Of a DNA stretch of 64,000 bases, positions 26,858 through 39,389 are shown one piece after another. Origin of the DNA: Ceratothoa steindachneri. Taxonomy: Eukaryota > Arthropoda > Malacostraca > Isopoda > Cymothoidae. How positions within the stretch are numbered: the first letter of the stretch is position 1; each line of letters begins with the position of its first letter. The stretch is from positions 64,510,780 through 64,574,779 of the forward strand of contig OZ018321.1 of assembly GCA_963969495.1 (NCBI GenBank), given 5' to 3'. A program made the translations under genes and the position numbers. A model generated the notes under the pieces. The model was not told where the DNA came from, did no database searches, and was given only the letters and a program-made list of their open reading frames with translations.

Positions 26858-28096
26858 ATGACTGGAAAGAAAGGACCTGGTGCGTTAAAGTATACCTGCT
26901 CGACATGCCAAAAGGACAAGTGGTGCGTAGATTTTCCGGAGGGGTGTTTCTCAAAATGCCACCCTCGAAGTATCTGCACGGACTGCGTCTTAAGGGCAGA
27001 ACTTCAGGAGCTTAAGGAACTTTTTAAATCTTCTGAGGAAAAAACACGCCGCTGGAAGAAAAGGTGAAAATCCTCGAGTCTGAGCATGTGACTCAAATCC
27101 GTCCTCTCGAAGCCATCATTGCAGAGATTAAAGCCACCAATGGACAGCAACAGCAACAAGAAACTCTCAACGACGCGGATGGCTCCTCTGTTGGGCCCTC
27201 ATCCACCGCGTCGATAGAGAAAGGCCAACCATCCGACGTCCCAGAGCCAGCAGCTGCTGGGGTTACTCAGGGCGTCAAAAAGAACAAAAGGAAGAGTAAG
27301 AAAGGAAAAACAGTAGATAAAACAGAAGAGAAAGTAGAAACGGAAGAAAAAACGAAGAAGAAAAAAAAACAAAAAAGTGGGGAAGAAAGAGGAATCGAAA
27401 GAGCCCATACTGAAAGGGAAGCCTCTGTCCTCTGAACCCAAATGCGCGAGGGTCATCGTGATCGGTGACTTCCAAGCGCGGGATCTACAACCCTTGCTAG
27501 CGGCCCGCCTTCGCACCAGTGTGGAGGTAAGCTGCCTTTCAGGAAAGGGGAACGGAGAAATAAGGGTGGAGGCTGAGAAATCTCAGATCTCTGAGAACTC
27601 AGTAGTTGCCCTCATGGCAAGTGGCAACGATCTCTACCTACGAGGAGGCAATGTAGGCGCCAGCGGGAAGATCCTGACCACGGTTATGGGAGGAGTTGAC
27701 GACTGTGGGCTAAAAACCCGCAGACGTGTCGTGGTCGGGATACTCCCAAGACGAGGTCCATCCCGCAATGCTCACGCGAGGAACGTCTCCATAAACCAAC
27801 GCCTGGGAGATCTTTGTACGGCGGAAGGAGTCTTTTTTGTAGACCCCTACCGCACCTTTTACGGGAAAAATGACCTGTACAAAAGGGACGGAGTGCATCT
27901 TTCCTTTAAAGGGAAAGCTGCACTCGCAAACATGATCCAGGATGTTGTGGAGCAGACCCAAAGAAGTGTCAGACCCCGAGTAAAGGAGGACGAACGCCAG
28001 TACACCCGTGTTACTCCAGGAACGACCTTTTCTGAAGTCACAAAGAGGGAAGTGACCCCGCCACAGAGAAAGAAAGCGGGAAATGGAAGAGCGTAG
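26858..28096 (+). pseudogene. CR1-type ORF1: PHD-like finger, coiled coil, esterase (SGNH) domain
   Basis: ORF1 of some CR1/L2 LINEs carries a PHD finger and an SGNH esterase. Here the start ATG at 26858 opens a Cys-rich section (YTCSTCQKDKWC, then CHPRSICTDC). A Leu/Glu/Lys segment (LQELKELFKSSEEK) follows and is probably a coiled coil. A one-base shift in an A6 run near 27044 and another in an A9 run near 27361 move the frame. From 27377 the esterase reads VIVIGDFQARDL, ASGNDLYLRGG and RDGVHLSFKGK, i.e. blocks I, III and V. Block I normally has GDS; the catalytic Ser is Phe here, explained by one C-to-T change. The copy would lack esterase activity even if the shifts were repaired. Confidence 0.85.
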
Positions 28097-28107
28097 GGAG
28101 TCCTACA

Positions 28108-30875
28108 GTCGGGGAGTCCTTCAAAGTTCTTCTGTTTAATGCGAGGTCTATCAGAAACAAGTTTCTAGAACTTCGTGGCCTCGTAGCAACAGAAGAACCG
28201 GAGATGGTGGCCATAACGGAGTCGTGGATAAAAACCTCAAGCCGAGATTTTGAAGGTAAATTCACGATTCCCGGTTACCAGCTCTTCTTGAAAGATAGGC
28301 CAGACAGAGAGGGTGGCGGTGTGATGTTATATGTCAAGGATACTCTCAACTCGACGGATTGCAACATCGTATCCGACCATGAACTACTAGGTGTTGACCT
28401 AGAGATAGGTCCTGCCAAATACAGGACCCTGGTGCTTTATAGACCTCCTGCCCAACTCGTTGAAAAAGACAGAGATCTGTACCAGCTACTAGGAGAACTT
28501 GTCGAAGACAGAGTGTGTATCGTCATGGGTGATTTCAACACACAAGTTGACTGGGAAACCAGAGAACCCTGTGGCGAGAACGCACTACTCCTGGAGTTCA
28601 CGAACAACGAGTTCCTCACTCAATGGGTGAGAGCGCCAACGAGAGGAGACAATATCCTCGAATTGGTTTTCACCTCTGAGGATGACATCGTTGAGGACCT
28701 CTCTGTTGGCGAAGAGCTCGGTGGCAGTGACCACCGACTAATTAGATTTGTAGTCAAAGTCCCCAAGGCAGAGCCTGCAACTAGTAAATCAAGGAAACTC
28801 GATTTGAGAAGAGCAGAATTTGCAGGTCTACGCGCGGGACTGACTGACGCGAGGCTAGAAGAGTGCAAGGCTGTTGTGAAGACTCTTGGAACAGTTTCAA
28901 AACCACATTCATGAGTCTTCAATCGCGTTTTATCCCTCTGAAATGCCCCCGTCGGTCTTCTGTTCAACCAAAGTGGTTTAATCAAGAAATCGAGCAACTG
29001 CTTAGGGAAAAGAGAAATGTGTACCGGCAATCGAAGATCTCGGGTGACTTTGACGAATACCGGAGGCTAGCCAGGAGAGTGAAGTCCAGCATAAGGGCGG
29101 CTAAGCGGTCTGAGCAACTCTGAGTAGCGAGACTCTGTAAAGAGAATCCCAAGGAGTTTTTTAGATATGTGAACAGCCGTAAACCAATCCGTCGAACGAT
29201 TGGCCCTTTGAGGAATGAGGAGGGGACATTAAAGCATTCAGATGCAGAAAATGCTAACCTCCTCAACGACTACTTCTCTTCAGTGTTTACTGAAGAGTGC
29301 GGTCCCATTCCCCAGCCGATGGATTCCTACTCGGGGGAAAAGCTGGAGGCAATGGACTTCACCGAAGGAGAAATAAAGAAAAAGATCGCTGACCTAAAGA
29401 CGAATAAGTCCCCTAGACCGGACGGGTTTCTACCTAAAGTGTTGAAGGAAGTGTGCGATGAAGTATCACGACATCTGTGCGCTATCTTTAATATGTCAAT
29501 CCGGACCAAATGCGTTCCTAAAGACTGGCGTGAGGCGGAGGTGACTCCTATCTTCAAGAAAGGAGACCGTAACCAACCGTCGAACTACCGACCTATCAGT
29601 CTGACTTCGATAGTCGGTAAACTCATGGCAAGCATCATGGTGGACAAAGTGACGTCGTATTTAGAGTCAAACCTGCTACTGAGGAGTTCCCAGCACGGTT
29701 TCCGAAGGCAACGGTTATGCCTGACGAACCTTGTGGAATTCTTCCACTTCGTTTTCAGTGAGCACGATCGGGACAAGGCGGTGGATGTGGTCTACCTAGA
29801 CTTTCAGAAAGCCTTTGATAAGGTACCACACCGCCGCCTTCTCCGGAAAGTGCGAGCGCTTGGCATAGACGGAAAGGTAGCCGGCTGGATCGAGAACTGG
29901 CTAAGTGGCAGACGGCAACGGGTGGTGGTAAATGGACAGTCTTCTGAGTGGGTGCCCGTTACTAGCGGGGTGCCTCAAGATTCTCTCCTGGGACCACTAC
30001 TATTCATCATCTACGTCAACGACATGGACGGTGACATGGTTGCCAAGATTTTTAAATTTGCCGACGATACCAAGCTTGGTATGAACGTTGCAAAGGATGG
30101 AAATACTGCCCGCCTGCAGGAAGATCTTGGGAAGATTGGGGAGTGGTCGGACACGTGGCAAATGCCTTTTAACGTGAACAAATGCAAAGTGATGCACATC
30201 GGCCACAAAACCCCCCAATCTCAGCATATCCTTAAGGGCACTGCTATTGAATCCACCGACACTGAGGAGGACTTTGGTGTAACAATCACTAGTGACCTCA
30301 AGTTCTCGAAACAGTGCATTGAGGCGGAGAAAAAGGCCCAAAGGATGCTAGGCTATATTAAGCGCCAGTTTGGTTATCGGAACCAGGAGATTGTACTGTG
30401 CCTGTACAACTCACTTGTCCGACCGCACCTGGAGTATGCCGTACAATTTTGGAGTCCTTCATTGCGAAAGGACATCGCGAGATTGGAACGCGTACAAGCC
30501 AGGGCAACCAAGCTGATTCCCTCTATCCGACATAAAAGTTATGAGGATAGACTAAGGGAATTAGATCTGTTCTCGCTGGAAACCCGTAGACTGCGTGGTC
30601 ATCTCATCGAAGTTTTCAAAATACTTCGAGGGTTCGACAATGTTGACTACCGGGATATTTTCACACTGAGTGAGAACAGAACGCGCAATCACGGCTTCAA
30701 ACTTGAACTGAAGCGTTACAACCGCAATCTGTGTGGAAATTTTTTCACTTACAGTATCTGCGGTATGTGGAACGCACTTCCAGTGGAAGTTGTCAACAGT
30801 GAATCTGTTGACCAGCTCAAGTCAAGACTAGACAAAATCTTGAAAAGGGGCCGTTTAGGGACGCAAAACAATTGA
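28108..30875 (+). pseudogene. CR1-type ORF2: AP endonuclease and reverse transcriptase
   Basis: ORF2 nicks the target and copies the element RNA. The endonuclease reads LLFNARSIRNKF, AITESWIK, VMGDFNTQVDW and GGSDHRLIRF. A shift near 28865-28890 moves the frame. The next frame continues to a TGA at 29121-29123 (an Arg codon is likely there in the family), then runs open to 30875. The RT reads NYRPISLTSIVGKLM, VVYLDFQKAFDKVPH (motif A Asp) and FKFADDTKLG (FADD at about residues 297-300 from 29169), followed by a thumb with LVRPHLEYAVQFWSP. SPRPDG in place of SPGPDG and GVPQDS in place of GVPQGS are further likely lesions. There is no RNase H, which fits CR1. ORF2 overlaps the end of ORF1 in another frame and has no ATG of its own there. 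Confidence 0.92.
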
Positions 30876-30985
30876 GCAGCCTTGTGCCCGCTCGATTGCT
30901 AGTCCGAAGGTACCCTCTTTGAATGGACTGTATGGTCTCCTAGGGTACCTTCTTTCCTTGTTGTTACTTCTTGTTGTATACATAT

Positions 30986-31152
30986 TTTTAGGATAAATAA
31001 GCAGGCTACATTTAGGAAGTTCATTACTATATTATAACTTCTTGGTACCGACGTTTCGGGTAGGAACCCATTTTCAAGGATGTGAGATTATAAATATATA
31101 CAAACATAAGAATTTTTTAGATAAGTTATCAGATATTTATAAATTAATTATA
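30986..31152 (-). repeat. left inverted terminal repeat (PLE pseudo-LTR)
   Basis: About 165 bp, matched in inverse by 32155-32318 at roughly 95%. It begins GGATAAATAAGCAGGC and contains the degenerate ribozyme-like core at 31050-31077 (minus strand). Confidence 0.85.
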
Positions 31153-31940
31153 TGGTTTGTCTACTTCCATTCACCGAAAACCTACACATACGGGCTCTGG
31201 ACTCCATTTTCTTAGTCAATGTTCCACCAAAATCAAATTAAACTCCATCAAAACCTTACTTTCTCGCGCTTACATTCTTTCCACATCATACCTCAGTTTC
31301 CACAACGAGGTCACTTTTCTCACTAACTATTTCCAATAAAACGGATCTCCTTCAAACTTATACGACCGAACTCTTCGAAATTTTGTCAATAAAATATTTA
31401 CCCCGAAAGATCCCTCATACAACGTCCCCAAAGAAAAGGTTTTTGTACCTCTCCTATATATATGACCCCTCAATTCACTTCTCTGGGCCAAACTCTCACC
31501 ATTTCTTAGGAATTAACTTCTTGCAATACATTTTATACTAATTTTTCAAAACACACGCAAAGTACAACATCTTTTCAAAATTAAAGACAAAATACCAACG
31601 CTGCTTCGATCCTCCATCATATATGAATTCAACTGTTCGAGATGTAATTCCGAGGTGTATTTAGGATCGACACAGAATACACTACATACCCGTATTTGCG
31701 TACATTTAGGCATCAGCAATAGAGCTGGAGCCCCACTCACTACTCCCGAGTTCTCCCCTATCCTAATACACTACGAAAACAGATATCTACACCCTAAACC
31801 AAACTTAAATAATTTTTTAATTAAAGACACAGCAAACAACCAAAATCAAATACCTACACTGGAATCTCTTTATACTAGATTTAAAACCCCCACTTTAAAC
31901 TCTGACACAAGCTCATTTCCACTTTTACTACAACTATAAT
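31153..31940 (+). pseudogene. Penelope-like element: RT end and GIY-YIG domain
   Basis: The protein part runs in a single frame broken only by stop codons (31337, 31466, 31508). STSIHRKPTHTGSGLHFLSQ is the conserved PLE sequence after the RT palm, followed by KLNSIKTLLSRAY. The GIY-YIG domain starts SSIIYEFNCSRCNSEVYLG at about 31612 and ends with TLESLYTRF..PTLNSD near 31900. The catalytic RT core is missing, so the copy is 5'-truncated. It lies between two inverted pseudo-LTR arms, a known arrangement for PLEs. Confidence 0.85.
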
Positions 31941-32154
31941 CACCCACCAATTACACAGACCAAATCCACTCCCTCCAAAACAACTCCTATCTTTCAAATA
32001 TTTCTATTATCTCCTCCTTTTTACAATGAAGACGTCCAAAACTAATTAATCTCAGTTTTATTTAAAAACAAAAACATATTTCCTATTCCCTAATAGTTAA
32101 AAGCTCTGCATTTTTATAATTTGAATATTACTACCTTTGCTGCTTCCCACTTCC
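31941..32154 (+). other. PLE 3' untranslated stretch
   Basis: A+T-rich sequence between the end of the GIY-YIG frame and the right inverted repeat. No separate feature seen. Confidence 0.4.
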
Positions 32155-32313
32155 CCTATAATTAATTTAGAAATATCTCATAACTTATCTAAAAAATTCT
32201 TATGTTTGTATATATTTATAATCTCACATCCTTGAAAATGGGTTCCTACCCGAAACGTCGGTGCCAAGAAGTTATAGTAATGAACTTCCTAAATTTAGCC
32301 TGCCTATTTATCC

Positions 32314-32318
<5 letters not shown>
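32155..32318 (+). repeat. right inverted terminal repeat (PLE pseudo-LTR)
   Basis: Inverse copy of 30986-31152. It carries a degenerate ribozyme-like core at 32232-32259 and ends at the TA array that starts at 32317. Confidence 0.85.
32232..32259 (+). ncRNA. degenerate hammerhead-like core
   Basis: TTGAAAA stands where CTGANGA would be. A perfect 4-bp hairpin follows (GGGT, loop TCCT, ACCC), then GAAA and CGTC. The damaged first box makes activity unlikely. The inverse copy at 31050-31077 has the same sequence. Confidence 0.4.

Positions 32319-32373
<55 letters not shown>
32317..32373. repeat. (TA)28 microsatellite
   Basis: Pure TA array at the end of the PLE arm, followed by CTCGTATATATATGCGG. 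Confidence 0.95.
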
Positions 32374-32374
<1 letters not shown>

Positions 32375-32790
32375 TCGTATATATATGCGGTGAGTAATAA
32401 TAAGAATTCCTTAATCCGTTAGAGAAGTCTCCTGGAGTTCTTCAACCCTCACCCTCTTCAGGAGCGTTTAATACGACAAGGCAGCTATCCATTTATCTAA
32501 GAAGAGAAATTTCAAGAAGCCTTTTGTATAAGCTAACGTTTAACTTCAACAGAAAACGGAGAAAATGTGAATTTTTCCTTTGGATCTTCGCTCCTCTCTA
32601 TTTTTTTCACTTTTCACATCTTCTCCGTTTTATTTATTGGGGATTTTGTCTGCTATTTTTTTTCTTCCGGTGTCTGTCTTTTCCACAGTTTTGCCTTTGG
32701 AAACAAATTTACCATTTCTTATTTTATTATAAGTACTGTTTGAAAGGGTAACTACGTCTCCTTAATATATTCAAATTCTTCCTTCCCTAA
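32374..32790. other. no gene seen
   Basis: T-rich on the plus strand, with AAAACGGAGAAAATGTGAA at about 32552 echoed in inverse near 32608-32628 (TTTCACATCTTCTCCGTTTT-like), a small inverted pair. No domain recognised. Confidence 0.4.
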
Positions 32791-32799
32791 GATATTTCT

Positions 32800-34084
32800 C
32801 TACTGTCTTTTCATTTTCGACTTCTTTGAATGCCCATTTGCACTTATTTTCAGCGAGTGCACGGACAATGTCTGCTTGTTTATTTTACGTGGTAATGGCA
32901 TTGATGCGTTTGCATAGATCATCAATCTGAAATCTTTCGCATCGCCTATCATTCCTTCTTTCTTATTTGAGTTTAAGATCGAAGGTTGGTTGCTGTTCTT
33001 CTTCCGTTTTTTTTTCGGTTGTAGCGTTCTCTTGGTTGTCGTTATTTTCTTCTTGGTTATCATTATTGTTTCCATTTTCTTTTGGCCTTAGTTTCATTTG
33101 CATTGTATTTTCTTTATTTTTTAGAATATCTATTCATAATATATCTGATAAAGCAGGGTTTTCAGGGAACCACATTTCTTTTATTCCATTCTTAAGTAAT
33201 AGTTGGTTCAATGTGGATGCGAACGTCTATGGTTTTCCAATACTCGCTAAGTGCGAGTATAGGATGTATACCAGGAGGTCAGATCCTAATCCCTGTGTAA
33301 TGGTAATATTAGTTTTAGCTTCCTTTAGTTCGTTGATTGTAGCTTTTGACACTCCTGCGCATGTGGCATGTGGGTTTTCCCTGTCTTTCTTGTTTCTTTT
33401 TATTTTATTTTCTTTCGATTATTTCCTTTCTTTTGGGGCAGCTCATTGCCATCGTGCGATGATTTCGTTCGCAATTAAGACACTTCTTGGAGGTGGAGTT
33501 ACGTTGCCTCCAGCCATGATTCCCTGAGCATTCCGAACATTTCTTATCCTTATTTGTGCATAGCAATTATAGCACATCTGTATGTTTGTGCATTTTTCTT
33601 TCTCCATGTTTTCTGCAGGGATTCTCATATTAAAAGCGATAATCGCGTTTATCGTTATTCTGTTAGCAATTTCGCTGTTCGTACATACCATTTTAAAAAC
33701 GTGGGTGTTTCGGTCGAATTTGATAATCTGGTGTACTTTTATGTTCTGATTACAATTTTCAATTTTCTTTTTCAATTCCTCTACACTGTGTGATCCTACC
33801 CATAAATCTACCTTCTTGCAAATTACGCTCCTATTAGCTATAATTTTGTGGGGAATAGTTGGGTTTAGCCCTATTTTTCTGGGGGTTTCAATTCCTTCTG
33901 ATGACGCAAGTATCTCCGCGTCGCTTTCCTGGTGCCATATGGCTATGTATCCGGTTGCATTGTCTATGAGTTTGACTAGTGCTACTTTCATTTCACCGTA
34001 TAGTGTTTGCACTACTTTGCACTTATCCGGCTTGAGGGTATCTCCTCTCCCCCGGAGTGTAACTCGCTTGCACTCCATCTCCAT
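32800..34084 (-). pseudogene. LINE ORF1 (gag-like) with RRM-like fold and zinc knuckle
   Basis: The minus-strand frame 34084-33443 starts MEMECKRVTLRGRGDTLK and passes through DLWVGSHSVEELKKKIE and HVFKMVCTNSEIANRI, the pattern of ORF1 proteins of jockey-like LINEs. It then reaches a damaged zinc-knuckle area (QMCYNCYAQ). The frame then breaks, and a Lys/Gln/Asn-rich tail (IYANASMPLPRKIN at the end) continues to about 32800 in other frames. ORF1 proteins package the LINE RNA. No ORF2 follows downstream on this strand, which is unusual because LINE copies normally lose their 5' end. The upstream region to about 34500 may be its leader. Confidence 0.65.
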
Positions 34085-34780
34085 CTTTGCTCGGAGCGCC
34101 TCGGCGCTCCTAGTAGTTGCCTCTTTCTCTCTATTTATTTCTTTTTCGCACTTTAAAAAAGGTGTTCCCGATTATTTATAAGTTCCACTAGTTGGTAGTT
34201 TTTTCCTATTCATGCCTATTTCTAGCTCTCCTACTTATTCCTTTTCGTACACTCCTTGGTCACCTTGCCTAGTTAAGCCTAGCCCTAACAGCAGTCCACA
34301 GTTGGTTTCAGGCTCGTGGTCAATAATCGACCCCTCTTTTCTGGTCCCCCCCGAACGGAGTCTCCTGCAGGGGTTCACTTCACCCTACTTTCCAACTGTA
34401 TCTAAGACTCTGCCGGTGACCGTGTTATGGTGTACTAGTCGGCGAAATCACCGAATTGGAATAGGAATTCTCTCCAGTAGGCTCAGGGAACGCAATAAAC
34501 TTTTATTCCTTGTATTATATTTTTTCTACCCCCCAAAAGCTCTCTTTTTGAAAAAAAGCTTAATATAAAGCTGTAGAGGAGTTTTGAATGAATAAAAAAT
34601 GAGTCCTTCAAATGTTGAATTACAAATTTTGGTAAAGGTGTATATATGTTTATAGGGGACAAAAGGATGTGTGGTAAATAGACGGAAATAATAGTGGTGA
34701 AAAGAGAAAGTAGTGTGAGAGATTTGCAAAGGGATGCAAGCCGCCTGATGATCAGGCCTATCGCTTTCATTATTTTCAGG
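34085..34780 (-). other. probable LINE leader, then unassigned sequence
   Basis: 34085-34500 is more G+C-rich and lies upstream of the minus-strand ORF1, so it is inferred to be the LINE leader. 34500-34780 has only short open frames. Confidence 0.3.
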
Positions 34781-35129
34781 TTTTGTGAATTTTTAGGTTG
34801 TTTTTAATTTAGTTTTTATTATTATGGCGTTCAAACCATTTGTTTTAACAATTCTTAATATACTTTCTATATGCAATGTGTATTTTCTGTTGTTTTGTAA
34901 TAAATTACTTTAAAACTTAGTGCCTAGTACTCCTTGTTATTATTTAATTTGTGATGTGTGAATGTGTGTTCTTTGTTTCTTTTTTCTTCTTCTCTTCTTT
35001 CTTCATGTCGTGTTCTATTTTCTAAATGATGAGTCTTGTTCGGTATAGTTTTGTCAAGTTCGTTGATTTTTCATGCTTCATAGTTTTTTTTGGTCATTTT
35101 TGGTTTAAAGTCTTATTCTTTGGTATTTA

Positions 35130-36240
35130 AACATTCCTGCCATGCGTAAAACGGCACTTCGTCTCCACCATCCACTAGACTTGCGGAACTTGGAAATATG
35201 GCGCAACATCTGGCTCTTCTGTTCTAGTTAATCATTTGAATGATTTTGCCATTTATTTCTTGATTAACCAGTTCCTACATAGTCCTTGTCCGTTCTCCTA
35301 TGATTTTGTTAATGTAAATTATCTCCGCTTCTCTGTGCAGCTCTTCTTGGCGTCTTATTTCTCGGCAGCGTGTACCCGTTATTAGGTACACGCATTTATT
35401 CTGCCCGACTTGTAGTCTCTTATGTTGTGACATAGAGGCACAAGATAGGGCGGAGGCGAGTAGAGCAGTGTAGATCTAACAATGGCGTTGTAGATCATAT
35501 GTTTGCTCTCACGGAGATTTCTGAAAATGTATAGAGTTCTGACCGCGGCCGAGGCCTTAGAAGTTCTAATTTCGATATTCTTCCTGTACCCAGAGGAAAT
35601 AATCTTCATTCCGAGTACATTGCACTCTGTGGTGTAGGGATAGCGTTATCCCCCACGCTGTCATCTGCAAGTAGTCTCCTCCCAATGAGGACTACATTAA
35701 ATTTCTCTTGATTTTTTCTTATTTTCCACTTGGCCTCGTAGCTGTTTAATCTTTCGATTTTTGCCGCTGTCATGCGAGCTTGCATAGGTGCGTCACTCCA
35801 AGGACACTGGATTATCTGAATGAAATCGTCGGCGTATTGAATGTTTAGGCAAGTGGGGTTTGTAGGGGCGCGACATCTGAGGTGTATATTGAGTAGAGAG
35901 TGGGGACAGACCCCCCCTGAGTTAGGCCCAGCCGTAGGATCTTATACTGCATTCCCCTTTGCCACACCTTATCAAATGCCTTCGATACATCCCGACAAAT
36001 AATGTCTACGTAATTCCTCTGCCGTTTGGATTGGGCAAGCTTTTCCGTGATGACATTTATCGCCATCTTCGTCTTCGCTTTTTCTAACCCCAAACTGGTA
36101 CGGGTTGTAGAATGAGTTCTCCTCCAAGTGAGACACCAATCTTTGGCTGATGATCTTCTCGAAGAGCTTCCCGCTAAACTCCAGGAGGAAAATTGGCCGG
36201 TAGCTATCTATCTCAACGTTGGATTCTTTCCATGCTTCGG
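35130..36240 (-). pseudogene. jockey-like LINE reverse transcriptase relic
   Basis: Read on the minus strand from about 36230: SYRPIFLLEFSGKLFEKIIS and LVSHLEENSFYNPYQFG (fingers), then IICRDVSKAFDKVWQRGMQY (motif A Asp), then after an internal deletion TLYSIYTSDVAP and NIQYADDFIQII (YADD), then AKWKIRKNQEKFNVV. A final section at 35609-35382 has the RT C-terminal pattern IYNAIVRSTLLYS. Several shifts break the frame. The 5' side ends close to the TA/GA microsatellite, so ORF1 and the endonuclease are absent: a typical 5'-truncated copy. Confidence 0.7.
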
Positions 36241-36300
36241 CAAGAAAATCCTTTTAGCCCATTCGTAAGCATCTTCAAATGGTGAACATGATACTAAAGG

Positions 36301-36473
<173 letters not shown>

Positions 36474-36589
36474 AAAACAAATTTGAACATAACGCGAGGT
36501 AAATGGCCAATCAAATAACGTAAAATATAAGGCTAGATTATTAAGTTCGAAAATATTTTGAACATAACCGTAAGATAAATGAACAATTA

Positions 36590-38960
36590 AAGTTTCGGCG
36601 CCGAGTCGTGGGGAGGATAGTTTCTGGCTGAAGTTGTATGTTGATTGAAGGGTCTTCTGCGTTGGGAGATCATAACCGCCTCAGCCATTCGGAACCTTCA
36701 TCGGTCAGAATCACAGAAAATAATGGAGGTATTCTCGATTAGCATTTCCCTTGTGATTGACGTGTAATGTGTTGTAACGTGGCGCTTGATAGCCTCGTCT
36801 TGGAGGTGCTTCGTCAACCTGCATGACAAGGTTGTGGAGGTCATCCCTATGTTGCGGTGAACGCAATCACCGACATTGCACGGGGAGACAATTGTTCTTC
36901 ATGATGAGGACTCCTGTTTTTCTGGTCTTCTAATACATGACAAAGTTTATTTTATTGTCGGGGTTGGCTGGAGAAACATTGCGGTAGACGATGGCTTTGG
37001 GAATCTTCTCGTCTTCCTTATAGCCTGTGTTCATCATTGTTTGGTAAAATATATTTTCAATGCAGTGTTTTCTGGTTTGTCCTTTGGAATGAGGACAGTT
37101 TATCTTGCGCTTAATGGTTAAATCAATTAAAGTTTGTGAGTAGCCATTTGGCACGAGTAGCTGGTTCACTCACCTAAGCTTAGCATGAAATGTTGTCCAA
37201 GTTGAGGAGTGTAAGAATACTCTGTTTGTGAGGGCCCTATCACCGATCTTTAGTACTTATCGGGGCACTATGAGGAATCATTCATGCAAAAATCTAAATT
37301 TGTAGCCTTGATGTACACTTTGGTCACGGATTGCTCTTGAGAAGAACGACGGAGAACATCGATGATTTGAAGCGTATACTGCTCTTCATTTTCGTGGGTA
37401 AAGTTGAGTGATGAATTATTTCTGAAGGTCTGGATGAGCGTAGGTAGGTGTTTGAGGTTCTTCATGTCCAAGAGAATATCATCGATAAAGCGGACATAGA
37501 TGGTATGTTTGAGGGTGGCATTATTTTCCAAAAATGGCGTTTTCTACGGATCAAATGTAAAAATTGGCAAATAGAACGTCAAGTGAGAAACCCATAGCTG
37601 TACCATCAATCTGGACGTACATGTGTCCGACAGGGCCATGTAACGGATCCTACTTGGTGCATGTCTGTAGTAATTGCCATAGAGTTGATTCTTAGATGGA
37701 AAAGGGTGTTATGTCTCCAATATGATATTTTTTTCCGCAGGTAAGGTTTATAGTTTCATCCACTGGAACGTTGGTAAAGAGCGACTCAACATCCTGCATG
37801 CCATGTGACCAGCTAGTTTGGGAACTTCCAGAATGTTGAGGAAATCTTCAGATGAGCATAAGCGATAGGAAAATGGGACGTAGGGAGCGAGAATAAAGTT
37901 TAGGAACTTTCCAAGTTTGTAAGTCACAGTTGGTGTCTGACTTATCATAGAGCGAAAGGGGTTTCCAGGCTTATGGGTTTTAACGTTTCCATAAGCATAT
38001 CCGAGCTTGTAGTCACCGTCGATAAGTGGTATCTTAAGGTGCGAGAGGGCATTATGCCGTCGTATTAGCTTGCTTAGTTTTAATTTGAGGTCGTTTGTAG
38101 GGTTTCTTGTTTATTTTCTTAAATTTCGTTTTGTCATCGAGGATTGTATCCATATTAGAGAGGTATTCCTCTTTGTCGAAGATGACTTAGATGGAATATT
38201 TTTCTGTTCAATGGATGATGATGTCAGGATTTCCATTTAGTTCCTTGGCTGCGCTATGAATTGCTAAGGTTAGGATAGCAGTTCGGTTATGCCACCTTCG
38301 CTTGTTGGCTTCGGCAGAAAGTTAACTAGGGAGATTAAAATTAACGGTGACCTTGCCGGCTTGCTCAAATTGAAGTATACTGTCCAGAAGTAGTCAATAT
38401 TCACCCTCTTAGACAGGAAATGGGGTTTGGTCATATAATGACAATTGAGGCCCAAATTAAGGAATTCTTCTTGATCCGTCGGGAAAGTGGTACGGCTGAG
38501 GTTGATGAAATCTTTTTTCCTGTTCGGTGTTATGATAGAGCCACCATACAGTCAGTCTTGCTAATTTACGTGCACTGCAAAAGATGACGATCGGAAGCGT
38601 CATGTAGAGGCTATCTTATCGCAACATTAGTTGTATTTTCAGCAAGGGTAGGATTCTTTAAACATTCGAAAATGTCGTGAAGATCAGCACGGAGAAGAGA
38701 TAATAGACTCTTTTCTTCTCGAACACTGCTTGCAAATAAGCGGCTCTTTCTTGAGGTAAGATTATTCTGCTGTTGACCTAGCGACTGAATATAATTTGGA
38801 AGTAGGCCAATTTTATGCAGGATTAATTTAAGTCCACAGCAACGGCTGCATTGTTTAATTTTAATTGCAACTTCTTTATAGCAGAATTGTGAAGGATCAA
38901 ATACGATTTAAGATAGGAAGTTGTATTATGGGGGATAGATGTATAGGAAATATATAGGAA
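36590..38960 (-). pseudogene. Penelope-like element, near full-length coding relic
   Basis: Read from the right on the minus strand: an N-terminal part (38950-38240), the PLE pre-RT section with VIFDKEEYLSNMDTILDD near 38190, KPGNPFRSMISQTPTVTYKL near 37960, and DVESLFTNVPVDET near 37790. Then come GTAMGFSL near 37590, YVRFIDDILLDM at about 37490 (the catalytic FIDD is intact) and LLVPNGYSQTLIDLTIKR near 37150. Last is a GIY-YIG domain with RNIGMTSTTLSCRLTKHL near 36840 and ENTSIIFCDSDR near 36740. Many shifts and stops break the frame. PLE proteins prime reverse transcription at nicks made by the GIY-YIG domain. Confidence 0.85.
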
Positions 38961-39373
<413 letters not shown>

Positions 39374-39389
39374 TAAATCTCCTGCAGCT

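Larger units (their letters stand above)
26300..30985 (+). mobile_element. CR1-like LINE, nearly full length
   Basis: Leader, ORF1 (26858-28096), ORF2 (about 28108-30875) and a short 3' tail are in normal order on one strand. The exact 5' end is inferred. The 3' end is placed where the inverted repeat of the next PLE fragment begins. Damage is limited to three or four frameshifts and one stop, so this is the youngest-looking LINE in the window. Confidence 0.85.

Noticed and set aside
32967..33527. Plus-strand Phe/Ser/Leu-rich open frame of 186 codons
   Set aside because: Antisense shadow of the Lys-rich minus-strand LINE ORF1.
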